IMG/VR virus record: IMGVR_UViG_3300008120_000817
Coordinates: 1 to 25,850 of that record
Source: a virus
Direction: 5' to 3' (one strand)
Length of the DNA: 25,850 bases
A model generated the notes under the pieces. That model had not been told where the DNA came from. It was given only the letters and a program-made list of their open reading frames with translations, and searched no databases. Numbering within the stretch: position 1 is the stretch's first letter; each line of letters opens with the position of its first letter. The position numbers and the translations under genes are program-made. Shown piece after piece: positions 13,467 to 20,499 of this stretch.

Positions 13467-13832
13467 ATGGCGCACTTTGCCCAACTTGATAGCAACAACG
13501 TAGTAACACAAGTAATCGTTGTCGGAAACAAAGATACCGCTGACGCTAACGGCGTAGAAAAAGAGCACATCGGTGCTGCTTTCTGCGAGAAGCTCTTTGG
13601 CGGTAACTGGAAGCAGACTTCTTACAACGGCTCGATCCGCAAGAACTACGCTGGAATTGGTTATACATACAATTCAAGCCTTGATGCGTTTGTTCCTCCC
13701 AAGCCCTACGCTTCGTGGGTCTTGAATAACGACACAGCGCAGTGGGAAGCCCCGACTCCAATGCCTAACGATGACAAGAAGTATTCGTGGAATGAGTCTA
13801 CGACATCGTGGGAAGAGACAGCAGGCGTCTAA
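13467..13832 (+). CDS. Conserved phage protein, tail-associated (hypothetical)
   Basis: The product is 121 residues. It starts MAHFAQLDSNNVVTQVIVVG, has the central signature FGGNWKQTSYNGSIRKNYAG, then IGYTYNSSLDAFVPPKPYAS and WVLNNDTAQWEAPTPMPND. I recognise this as a conserved small protein of marine and freshwater phages, including cyanophages, where it lies near tail-fibre genes. No function is established to my knowledge. Repeated W-x-x-[DN] and Y-x-W-[ND] segments at the C-terminus (KYSWNESTTSWEE) look like short beta repeats. AAGGAG (13457-13462) is a strong ribosome-binding site. Confidence 0.75.
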   Translation: MAHFAQLDSNNVVTQVIVVGNKDTADANGVEKEHIGAAFCEKLFGGNWKQTSYNGSIRKNYAGIGYTYNSSLDAFVPPKPYASWVLNNDTAQWEAPTPMPNDDKKYSWNESTTSWEETAGV

Positions 13833-13833
13833 T

Positions 13834-14043
13834 ATGAAACGCATCGTAGAAGCGCAGGATTTGGATGGCGTGATCGTCCCCAAGCACGAGGTTGAGTTGC
13901 TCTGCAAAGAATGCGGCTATGACCTTGATGAGTCTGAGTTAGAAGCAGACACCTGCGCGGATTGCGGTGCGGATCTTGATCTTCAACAAAATGTCTCAAT
14001 CCACACTACGACAATTCCTGCCGCAGGTGGCGGAGTGATGTAG
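13834..14043 (+). CDS. Small zinc-ribbon protein
   Basis: The product is 69 residues, starting at ATG 13834 directly after the previous stop. An upstream in-frame start (13771) lies inside that gene and is rejected. Two CxxC knuckles are intact: C24-K-E-C27 and C41-A-D-C44, separated by 13 acidic residues (GYDLDESELEADT). This fits a rubredoxin/zinc-ribbon fold of the kind found in small nucleic-acid or protein adaptor proteins. The tail (SIHTTTIPAAGGGVM) is probably flexible. The stop overlaps a GTG start for a short hydrophobic frame (TAGTG). A function in lysis control is possible only by location. Confidence 0.65.
   Translation: MKRIVEAQDLDGVIVPKHEVELLCKECGYDLDESELEADTCADCGADLDLQQNVSIHTTTIPAAGGGVM
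14032..14035 (+). promoter_or_regulatory. Shine-Dalgarno site for the 19-residue hydrophobic frame
   Basis: GGAG lies inside the end of the zinc-ribbon gene, with seven bases to GTG 14043. This is optimal spacing and is the main reason to take the short frame seriously. Confidence 0.45.
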
Positions 14044-14102
14044 TGGGCGTTTGGGCGTTGACTTTTCTTTTTTTACTGCTACCTTGGATTCTGTTTATTT
14101 AG
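14043..14102 (+). CDS. Candidate 19-residue hydrophobic membrane peptide
   Basis: GTG 14043 overlaps the previous stop as TAGTG, and TAG 14100-14102 closes the frame. The peptide reads MGVWALTFLFLLLPWILFI. It has no charged residue and is hydrophobic from end to end, long enough to span a membrane once. A good Shine-Dalgarno (14032-14035) precedes it. It fills most of an otherwise empty 76-base gap immediately before a membrane-anchored protein, the holin and the endolysin. It might be a small lysis regulator or antiholin-like peptide. It might also be chance, since a T-rich stretch easily gives hydrophobic codons. Confidence 0.42.
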   Translation: MGVWALTFLFLLLPWILFI

Positions 14103-14106
14103 GGAC

Positions 14107-14111
14107 AGGGG
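14107..14111 (+). promoter_or_regulatory. Shine-Dalgarno site deciding TTG start 14120
   Basis: AGGGG is followed by eight bases and then TTG 14120. An ATG at 14113 is in another frame and closes after about 20 codons, so the gene downstream must use TTG. Confidence 0.55.
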
Positions 14112-14119
14112 AATGAATT

Positions 14120-14578
14120 TTGTCAGATCTAGATCCAATCATTGGTACTGCAAAGGCAGCAACAAAGAGTATTAAGTCTGCCATTGAGTCTGGCAGAGAG
14201 GTAAGTTCGGCAATAGAATCCATTCAAAATTTTGGAATGGCGGAAGTCAAAGCCCGCCACGCTTTTAAGACGGTACGTAAAAGTCAAGAAGGTGAAATAA
14301 CAATCATGACCGCTATGGCGGAGTGGCGCAGGCTAGATCAAATACGCCGCATGGAGTTGGAAGTAAAGGACTTTCTGATCCAGCAGTTTGGACACTTTAA
14401 GGGTGAAGAAGAGTTCGAGAAGATCAAGAAGATTAAAGAAGACATGATAACTCGCCATACCAAAAATAAGGATGAGTTAGGTCGGGACGTCAAGAAGTTG
14501 CGAGAGTTGCAGATTATTTGTGTGATGTTGGCGTTTATGGTTGTCACTATTTATTACATCATGAAGGGTCATCTGTAA
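14120..14578 (+). CDS. Tail-anchored coiled-coil protein in the lysis cassette, TTG start
   Basis: The product is 152 residues from TTG 14120 (MSDLDPIIGTAKAATKSIKS). Residues 1-40 are Ala/Ser-rich helix. Residues about 75-128 are highly charged and predict a coiled coil (FEKIKKIKEDMITRHTKNKD, then ELGRDVKKLRELQ). Residues about 131-148 form a single C-terminal membrane helix (IICVMLAFMVVTIYYIM), ended by KGHL. The topology would be tail-anchored in the inner membrane with the bulk in the cytoplasm. Position directly before the holin suggests holin regulation, for example an antiholin-type role. A spanin is less likely because the long domain precedes the helix. Its stop overlaps the holin start (TAATG). 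Confidence 0.65.
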   Translation: MSDLDPIIGTAKAATKSIKSAIESGREVSSAIESIQNFGMAEVKARHAFKTVRKSQEGEITIMTAMAEWRRLDQIRRMELEVKDFLIQQFGHFKGEEEFEKIKKIKEDMITRHTKNKDELGRDVKKLRELQIICVMLAFMVVTIYYIMKGHL

Positions 14579-15018
14579 TGTTACCAATAGCAGCACTATT
14601 AAGTATTGGGGAAAAGGTTTTAGACAAAGTCCTACCTGACCCAGCCGCAAAGGCCGAAGCACAGGCCAAGCTCATGGAGATGGCCCAAAAGGGCCAGTTA
14701 GCCGAGCTTGAGGCGATGACCAAGGAAATGGATTCCGCCCGCAAGCGCGAAATCGAGATTGCTACAAGCCAGTTTGCCCCAATGATTAATAAGATCGTTA
14801 CTCCGATCTTAGCCTTGGGTACGGTTGGTCTGACCTTCCTTTTATTTGGAGTGATTGTTTTTGTGGAAGTGAAGCCAGAAGCCAAGGACATTATCATCTA
14901 TGTGTTGGGTGCGCTAACTTCAGCGGTCACCATGGTACTGGGCTACTACTTTGGTTCAAGCCAGGGAAGCAAAGAAAAGTCCATGCAACTTGACGAAATA
15001 CTGGACAAGAAAAAATGA
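14578..15018 (+). CDS. Holin (three-TM, GTA_holin_3TM-like)
   Basis: The product is 146 residues. ATG 14578 overlaps the previous stop (TAATG); an earlier in-frame start at 14518 is rejected because it lies deep in that gene. The N-terminus MLPIAALLSIGEKVLDKVLP, then DPAAKAEAQAKLMEMAQKGQ, is the typical IG-KV-DK--PDP-AKA-A--KL opening of the 3TM holin family. Membrane segments lie at about 74-97 and 104-126; residues 1-10 form a short hydrophobic start. The C-terminus is charged (KEKSMQLDEILDKKK), as holins require. It should form membrane lesions at a set time and release the endolysin encoded next (ATGA overlap, 15015-15018). Confidence 0.82.
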   Translation: MLPIAALLSIGEKVLDKVLPDPAAKAEAQAKLMEMAQKGQLAELEAMTKEMDSARKREIEIATSQFAPMINKIVTPILALGTVGLTFLLFGVIVFVEVKPEAKDIIIYVLGALTSAVTMVLGYYFGSSQGSKEKSMQLDEILDKKK

Positions 15019-15479
15019 ACCTGACCACTAACTTTACCCTGTCAGAGATGGCGAAGTCTGATACTGCACTGCGCCATGACATGGATAACACCCCTGGGGA
15101 GATCGAGATTGAAAACCTTAAAAGATTGGCTGAGAAGGTTCTTCAGCCTGTTAGAGAACATTACCAAAGAGGCGTCAAAGTCAACTCGGGCTACCGGGCG
15201 CCGGAGGTCAATCAAAAAGCTGGTGGATCGCGGACCTCGGACCACTGCAAAGGGCAAGCAGCGGACATCGAAATCCCAGGCGTCCCAAACGCGGACCTCG
15301 CCAAATGGATCACGGAAAACCTCGACTTCACGCAAGTCATCCTCGAGTTCTACACGCAAGGTGTCCCGGACAGCGGCTGGGTCCACGTCAGCTACGACCC
15401 GCAAAACCTCAAAAAACAGAGCTTAACAGCCGTTAAAAAAGATGGTAAAACGGTATATCTACCGGGGATTGTTGCGTAA
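15015..15479 (+). CDS. Endolysin, peptidase M15 family
   Basis: The product is 154 residues. It begins MNLTTNFTLSEMAKSDTALR, the usual FTLSEM-KS-TA-R opening of M15A phage endolysins. VNSGYRAPEVNQ and SRTSDHCKGQAADIEI carry the metal ligands His77 and Asp84; WVHVSYDP gives His124. The enzyme should cleave peptidoglycan peptide stems (D,D-carboxypeptidase or L,D-endopeptidase type). No signal sequence is present, matching dependence on the holin just upstream. The middle of the gene, residues 71-136, has strongly different codon use: only one codon ends in T, unlike the ends. This suggests recombination. Two shadow frames are open here for the same reason. Confidence 0.88.
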   Translation: MNLTTNFTLSEMAKSDTALRHDMDNTPGEIEIENLKRLAEKVLQPVREHYQRGVKVNSGYRAPEVNQKAGGSRTSDHCKGQAADIEIPGVPNADLAKWITENLDFTQVILEFYTQGVPDSGWVHVSYDPQNLKKQSLTAVKKDGKTVYLPGIVA

Positions 15480-17348
15480 ATGGCGTACTTTAGGCTGGCC
15501 CTCAAACCGGGCATTGACAAACAGAATACGGAGTATGGCGCCGAGGGTGGTTGGATCGACGGCGACTATATTCGTTTCCGTTATGGTCTTCCCGAGAAGC
15601 TTGGTGGCTGGACCACGTTCAATCAAACTCCGACATATCTTGTTGGCAATGTAACCGACATCCTTACTTGGAACGACTTGGAAGGTGCGCCATATTTAAT
15701 GGCGGCCACAAACCGCAAGCTTTATGCGTTTCAAGGCGGGGTTTGGGCAGACATTACCCCGATTCGTGAGACCACTACGGCTGGAGCGGTAACTTTTGCC
15801 GCATCTACTGGTAGCGATAGCGTCACTGTAACTGATAACTCTCATGGCGCAACTGCTGGGGACTTTGTTACTTTTAGCGGTGCGGTCAGTTTAGGGGGCG
15901 CGATAACAGCGACATATTTAAATACTGAATTTGAGATCCAACAAATCCTGTCCAGCAATACCTATAGGATTAAAGTTGGCGTCAATGCAGATGCGGGTGA
16001 CGTAGGTAATGGCGGAGCTTCCGTTGTTGGGGCCTATCAAGTTAACGCTGGTAATATTGCCGGGTATTTTGACTTTGGTTGGAGCGTAGGTACTTGGGGA
16101 TACTCTACTTGGGGTACTCCACGTACGGGCGTGCAGAACTTCAAACTCATTCCTGGCACATGGCAGTTGGATAACTACGGCGAAGACGTTGTCTGCCAAA
16201 TCACAAACGGCCCGATTTACCTTTGGGATACAAGCGCCGGTTTAGTTAATAACCGTGCTACGGCTATTTCTGGAGCGCCAACCAAGAGTTCGTATGCGCT
16301 TATTTCGACCCCCGACAGGCACCTTATTTGTTTTGGCACGGAAAATACGATTGGTTCTGTTACTACGCAGGACCCAATGTTTGTGCGGTTCTCCAACCAG
16401 GAGGACATCAACACCTTTGCTGAGTCAGCAACAAATACCGCTGGTGGCCAGCGTCTAACTGACGGAAGCATTATCCTGTCTGCAATACGATCACGCGGTC
16501 AGATCCTGATCTTTACAGACACATCCCTGCACGCCATGCAGTACATTGGCCCTCCCTATACCTTTGGATTCCAACAGCTTGGCGCAAACTGCGGATGTAT
16601 TGGTGCCCACGCTGCTGTAGACATTAATGGTCTAGCCTTCTGGATGGGCACAGAGGCTTTCTATTTATTTGATGGTACGGTCAAGAAGATGCCTTGCACG
16701 GTCCAGGACTATGTGTTCAAGGACATTAATCTTGTTCAGGGCTACAAGACTGCAGCCGGGACAAACTCTCAGTTTAATGAGGTTACCTGGTACTACTGCT
16801 CGGCCAACTCGGATGTGATTGACCGATCGGTTAGCTACAACTATTTAGAAAATGTTTGGTCCGTAGGATCTTTGGCCAGAACAGCCTGGTCAGATATTGG
16901 CACTTATGCCAAGCCAATAGCTTCTAATTACGAGCCGTTGTCTACAGATGCGACCATAAGCACTATTTATGGTCTGACTGCAGGTCGTTCAAGGATATTT
17001 AATCACGAGGATGGATATGACGCGGATGGCGCTCCTATTTTTGCATATATTAAGTCTGGGTACTTTGATATTGGTGACGGTGACAATATGCTCTATATGC
17101 GCCGCTTTATCCCTGATTTCAAAAATCAGGTACAAAATCTCACTGTACGCCTCTTGCTCAGACCCTATCCCCAGTCCTCGGCCCAGCCTTCCTCGCTCGA
17201 CCCGTATGTCATTACGCCGACTACGCAAAAGGTTGATACGAGGGCAAGAGGACGACAAATCAGCCTTGGCATAGAAAGCGCTGACTTAGGTAGCAACTGG
17301 CGCTTTGGAACATTACGAGTGGACATCCAGCCTGATGGATTACGATGA
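15480..17348 (+). CDS. Large tail/stabilisation protein (P22 gp10- or T7 gp12-like nozzle, tentative)
   Basis: The product is 622 residues. It begins MAYFRLALKPGIDKQNTEYG, then AEGGWIDGDYIRFRYGLPEK and LGGWTTF. This opening (G-D-Q-TE--A-GGW-D-D--RFR-G-PEK-GGW) is widespread in phage late modules. It is followed by repeated beta-blade-like segments such as ILTWNDLEGAPYLMAATNRK, LYAFQGGVWADITP and LIFTDTSLHAMQYIG, compatible with a beta-propeller. In podoviruses a propeller protein of this size forms the tail nozzle or packaged-DNA stabiliser. I infer that role from fold appearance, length and the preceding adaptors. It starts directly on the endolysin stop (TAAATG). Confidence 0.6.
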   Translation: MAYFRLALKPGIDKQNTEYGAEGGWIDGDYIRFRYGLPEKLGGWTTFNQTPTYLVGNVTDILTWNDLEGAPYLMAATNRKLYAFQGGVWADITPIRETTTAGAVTFAASTGSDSVTVTDNSHGATAGDFVTFSGAVSLGGAITATYLNTEFEIQQILSSNTYRIKVGVNADAGDVGNGGASVVGAYQVNAGNIAGYFDFGWSVGTWGYSTWGTPRTGVQNFKLIPGTWQLDNYGEDVVCQITNGPIYLWDTSAGLVNNRATAISGAPTKSSYALISTPDRHLICFGTENTIGSVTTQDPMFVRFSNQEDINTFAESATNTAGGQRLTDGSIILSAIRSRGQILIFTDTSLHAMQYIGPPYTFGFQQLGANCGCIGAHAAVDINGLAFWMGTEAFYLFDGTVKKMPCTVQDYVFKDINLVQGYKTAAGTNSQFNEVTWYYCSANSDVIDRSVSYNYLENVWSVGSLARTAWSDIGTYAKPIASNYEPLSTDATISTIYGLTAGRSRIFNHEDGYDADGAPIFAYIKSGYFDIGDGDNMLYMRRFIPDFKNQVQNLTVRLLLRPYPQSSAQPSSLDPYVITPTTQKVDTRARGRQISLGIESADLGSNWRFGTLRVDIQPDGLR

Positions 17349-18769
17349 GCAAAATATTAAATGTCCGCTTACCCGACGCCTCTGGTGGAAACTATGACCC
17401 GCAAAAGTTTAACCAACTGGTTCGGTCGTTGGAACAAGTTATTCTGCAACTTAACAGTACTTACACGCCAGTTACAAGCGAAAACACGCAAGCAGCCTTG
17501 TCATGGTTTGAAGCTGGTGGAGGACAGTGTGAAATGAATTCAGGCTCATCAACCCCAGTATCGATAGGCGGCACCAACGTAGATGCGTTTGGCAGACTAC
17601 GGGTAAGTGAGCCCTACAGCCTATTTGACAGCCAAAGCCGCTACGCTGCTGACAATCAATTTAGCACCTCTACCTCTGGTACTGGGACATCGACATTTAA
17701 CACCAATCAGTCCAGCGTTAGTCTGGCTGTGACGGGTGGTGGCGTTGGTTCTGTGGTGCGTCAGTCATTCCGGAATATGCTATATCAGCCGGGGAAAAGC
17801 CTGTTGGTTCTAGCAACCTTTCAGATGGACAACAGCACCTCTGCCAACCTTAATCAAAGTGTTGGGTACTTTAATACCCAAAACGGGTTATTCTTCCGTC
17901 GTACCGGCGGGGTTAATGCGTTCGTATTGCGCTCAAACACTTCTGGCACGCCAAGCGATGCACGGTTTGTCAACCAAACCGACTGGAATGGTGACAAACT
18001 AGACGGCACTGGCCCGTCTGGATACACGCTCGACCTCACTCACCCTCAGATCTTGTGGATGGACTTTGAGTGGCTAGGCGTCGGTTCGGTCAGATGTGGC
18101 TTTATTATTGACGGGCAATATGTTCTTTGCCATACATTTAATACTGCCAACGTCTACGGCACGACGGTCTACATGACCACTGCCATACTGCCTGTTCGCT
18201 ACGAAATCACCACTACAACGGCAGCAGTTGCCGCTACGCTCACGCAGATTTGCTCGTCGGTAATATCTGAAGGCGGATTTGAGGCCACATCAATTGAGCA
18301 CGTCGCAAGGCGGACAACGGTGCTTGGCACCATAAACACGGCGGCCAACTTCCTCCCAGTTGTCTCAATCCGGCTGGCATCGACGGCGTTGGGCGCGGTG
18401 GTGCTTCCAAACCGTATACAGTTTCAGCCGACCACGCTGCAAGACTACGAGATTGCGCTGATTAAAAACCCCGTCCTTACGGGAGCCACTTGGGCGGCAA
18501 CTGTTCCTTCTGATGCCAACGTTGAGTTTGATGTTGCGGCTACGGCGATTGCTACGGCAGGCACGATTGTCCAGACTGGATACGTTGCTAGTTCAGGCGG
18601 AGGGGGTCAAGCAGACACATCGGCTCCTACCGGATTTAACTGGGATCAGCAACTTGGCGTATCCCTAACGGACGTTAGCGACATCTATACTTTGGGCGTC
18701 CGCACGATTTCCGGTGCTACAACCGGCGACGGGGTTGGCTCTATCTCCTTCTATGACTTAACCCAGTGA
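17345..18769 (+). CDS. Large virion structural protein with 'GRLRVSEPYSLFDSQ' core
   Basis: The product is 474 residues. Residues 1-60 (MSKILNVRLPDASGGNYDPQ, then KFNQLVRSLEQVILQLNSTY) form a helical N-terminal anchor. From about residue 80 a large beta domain follows: DAFGRLRVSEPYSLFDSQSR, then VVRQSFRNMLYQPGKSLLVL, QILWMDFEWLGVGSVRCGFI and a conserved end TLGVRTISGATTGDGVGSIS. Proteins with this core occur, as I recall, in many phages and even in some large eukaryotic DNA viruses, where they are structural. No enzymatic site is visible. It overlaps the preceding gene by ATGA. A surface or tail-tip role is likely but unproven. Confidence 0.7.
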   Translation: MSKILNVRLPDASGGNYDPQKFNQLVRSLEQVILQLNSTYTPVTSENTQAALSWFEAGGGQCEMNSGSSTPVSIGGTNVDAFGRLRVSEPYSLFDSQSRYAADNQFSTSTSGTGTSTFNTNQSSVSLAVTGGGVGSVVRQSFRNMLYQPGKSLLVLATFQMDNSTSANLNQSVGYFNTQNGLFFRRTGGVNAFVLRSNTSGTPSDARFVNQTDWNGDKLDGTGPSGYTLDLTHPQILWMDFEWLGVGSVRCGFIIDGQYVLCHTFNTANVYGTTVYMTTAILPVRYEITTTTAAVAATLTQICSSVISEGGFEATSIEHVARRTTVLGTINTAANFLPVVSIRLASTALGAVVLPNRIQFQPTTLQDYEIALIKNPVLTGATWAATVPSDANVEFDVAATAIATAGTIVQTGYVASSGGGGQADTSAPTGFNWDQQLGVSLTDVSDIYTLGVRTISGATTGDGVGSISFYDLTQ

Positions 18770-18776
18770 CATCACT

Positions 18777-18920
18777 TGACAAATCTAGGATAATCACACT
18801 ATGTACCAAACAGCCTCCTCCCCCCAATACGCCTTTGGCCCCGGCCTATGACAAATCTAGGATAATCACACTATGTACCAAACAGCCTCCTCCCCCCAAT
18901 ACGCCTTTGGCCCCGGCCTA
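18777..18920 (+). repeat. Perfect 72-bp tandem direct duplication covering start of gene 18873
   Basis: Bases 18777-18848 are identical to 18849-18920, with no spacer and no mismatch. The unit runs from TGACAAATCTAGG to CCCCGGCCTA and contains the ribosome-binding site AGGA, the ATG (18801 or 18873) and 16 codons. The second unit begins with TGA in the frame of the first ATG. The first copy therefore encodes a stopped 16-residue peptide (18801-18851), and only the second ATG leads into the full gene. The 72-bp length keeps frame. It could be a real slippage duplication or an assembly artefact. Confidence 0.95.
18801..18851 (+). other. Truncated duplicate start (16-codon minicistron) before gene 18873
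   Basis: ATG 18801 reads MYQTASSPQYAFGPGL and meets TGA 18849-18851. Its ribosome-binding site (18787-18790) is the same as that of the real gene. If the duplication is genuine, ribosomes could translate this minicistron first and then reinitiate at 18873, lowering or coupling expression. Listed as a consequence of the repeat, not as an independent gene. Confidence 0.5.
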
Positions 18921-20489
18921 GCCCCTGTCCCTATGCCCGTTTATAAACGTGGTGGAGAGGTCAAAGAAACCTACGGCCTAGAGAATGCCGCTGAGATGAT
19001 CCGGCGCCGAGGCCGTGGGGAAGATACAGTCCTTGCCCACATTACCCCCCAAGAGGCTGGCATCCTGCAATTACTTGGCGGGTCTGGACAAATCAATCCA
19101 TATACGGGTTTACCCGAATTTGGCATCTTAAAGAAAATTGTTCCCAAGCCAATTTACAAACTAGGTTCTAAGATTGGTAAAGAGATTGAGCGTGGCATTG
19201 AATCTTTGGCAGAAAAACTTGGCCCTGTTGGTCAAATTGCCGCCTCTTACTTTGGTGGCCCAATTGGAGCCGCCTTATACGCTGGCCTAGCCCCCAAGGG
19301 TAGTAGTTTTGACGTTAAGAAAGCGGCTATTGCTGGTGCTCTAACTTATGGTGCAGGGCAACTTCAGGGTATGAGTGGTGCCGAAGCGGGTACCGGTGCC
19401 GGTGCTGGCGCTGGCGCTGATCTAGCCACTCAGCAGGCAATTGATGCCGGTATAGATATTGTTAGCGCCCCCAGTATGTATCCAAGCGTTAGCCAAGCGG
19501 TCTCCATGTCGGGGCCGGGTGCTTTTGAGGGAGCCGCTTCAGATGCTGCAACCTCATACTTCAATGCTCCTGTAGAGCCAATTACTTATACTCCAGACCC
19601 CAGTTCTTATGTCAGCGGTGCCGATTCTGCTGGTACATATGCAGGGACACCTACCGCAACAGATGCTTACCCAACTGCTCCTACTCGTTTACCTACTGCC
19701 AGTGAACAATATTTTGACAATACGATGGCACCAGATACAAGAAGTGCACTCCGACAAGGTTATGACGCCGTAAAACAAGGGTATAACACTGCGGTAGACA
19801 CTGTTGAAAGCGGAATTAAGAGTGTTATTCCAGAGCCAATACAGGATGCTTATGGCGCAACAAGAGATTTTGTTAAAGACCTTATCCCACCAGATTACCG
19901 TGAGATGTTAAGCACCGCTAAAGATGTGGCGCTAATTGGTTCTGGTGCTACAGCGGCCTATGGCGCGTACCAAACCAAGAAAGAACTTGATGCTGCTAAA
20001 GCCGAGGCTGACCGCATTCTGGCCGATCAGGCTAACCGTAAGAAAGAAGAGATTGAGTGGGCACAGGGCGTCATGCGCGACTACCCCTATAACTACCAGC
20101 GTTTAACTGAAGCAGAGGTTCGCAGTGAGCGCGGCATGGCGATGGGTGGTCGGATCGACTCTTACGACGATGAAATCGGTGGCGATGACAATATGATGCA
20201 GGGTGGCATTGCTTCCCTAGCCAAAGGTGGTCTGCCACCTCGGTATCTTCGTGGCGGTGGCGACGGAATGAGCGACTCCATCAGGGCTAATATTGAGGGT
20301 AAGCAGGAAGCCCGACTGGCTGATGGTGAGTTTGTAGTCCCCGCTGACGTGGTATCCCACCTTGGTAATGGCTCCTCTAATGCCGGGGCTAAAAGACTAT
20401 ATTCAATGATGGACAGGGTGCGTAGATCACGCACAGGAAAAACCCGTCAGGCGCCTGAAGTTAATACTCGTCGCTTGATGCCTGCTTAA
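18873..20489 (+). CDS. Virion-associated protein with terminal 'GEDTVLAHITP/GEFVVPADVV' modules (probable internal protein)
   Basis: The product is 538 residues. Residues 26-83 include RGGEV and RGEDTVLAHITPQEAGILQL, then GGSGQINPYTGLPEFG. Residues about 117-141 are small-residue hydrophobic (GPVGQIAASYFGGPIGAALY), followed by an Ala/Gly-rich stretch and a Pro/Ser/Tyr-rich region. A coiled-coil-like segment follows (KKELDAAKAEADRILADQAN). The C-terminal 98 residues hold GGIASLAKGGLPPRYLRGGG, SDSIRANI, ADGEFVVPADVVSHLGNG and KRLYSMMDRVR. This C-terminal module recurs in large phage virion proteins. The architecture suggests an internal or ejected protein. Its start lies inside a perfect 72-bp duplication. 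Confidence 0.7.
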   Translation: MYQTASSPQYAFGPGLAPVPMPVYKRGGEVKETYGLENAAEMIRRRGRGEDTVLAHITPQEAGILQLLGGSGQINPYTGLPEFGILKKIVPKPIYKLGSKIGKEIERGIESLAEKLGPVGQIAASYFGGPIGAALYAGLAPKGSSFDVKKAAIAGALTYGAGQLQGMSGAEAGTGAGAGAGADLATQQAIDAGIDIVSAPSMYPSVSQAVSMSGPGAFEGAASDAATSYFNAPVEPITYTPDPSSYVSGADSAGTYAGTPTATDAYPTAPTRLPTASEQYFDNTMAPDTRSALRQGYDAVKQGYNTAVDTVESGIKSVIPEPIQDAYGATRDFVKDLIPPDYREMLSTAKDVALIGSGATAAYGAYQTKKELDAAKAEADRILADQANRKKEEIEWAQGVMRDYPYNYQRLTEAEVRSERGMAMGGRIDSYDDEIGGDDNMMQGGIASLAKGGLPPRYLRGGGDGMSDSIRANIEGKQEARLADGEFVVPADVVSHLGNGSSNAGAKRLYSMMDRVRRSRTGKTRQAPEVNTRRLMPA

Positions 20490-20499
20490 AGGATAGATC

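Noticed and set aside
14113-14175. ATG 14113 as start of the gene before the holin
   Set aside because: That frame stops after about 20 codons; the long coiled-coil frame needs TTG 14120.
15042-15426. Open frames on both strands inside the endolysin (116 and 120 codons)
   Set aside because: They arise from the C/G-ending codon segment; the M15 frame has the intact metal-binding residues.
18801-18851. Independent 16-residue gene
   Set aside because: It is the cut first copy of the 72-bp duplication, kept only as a consequence of that repeat.
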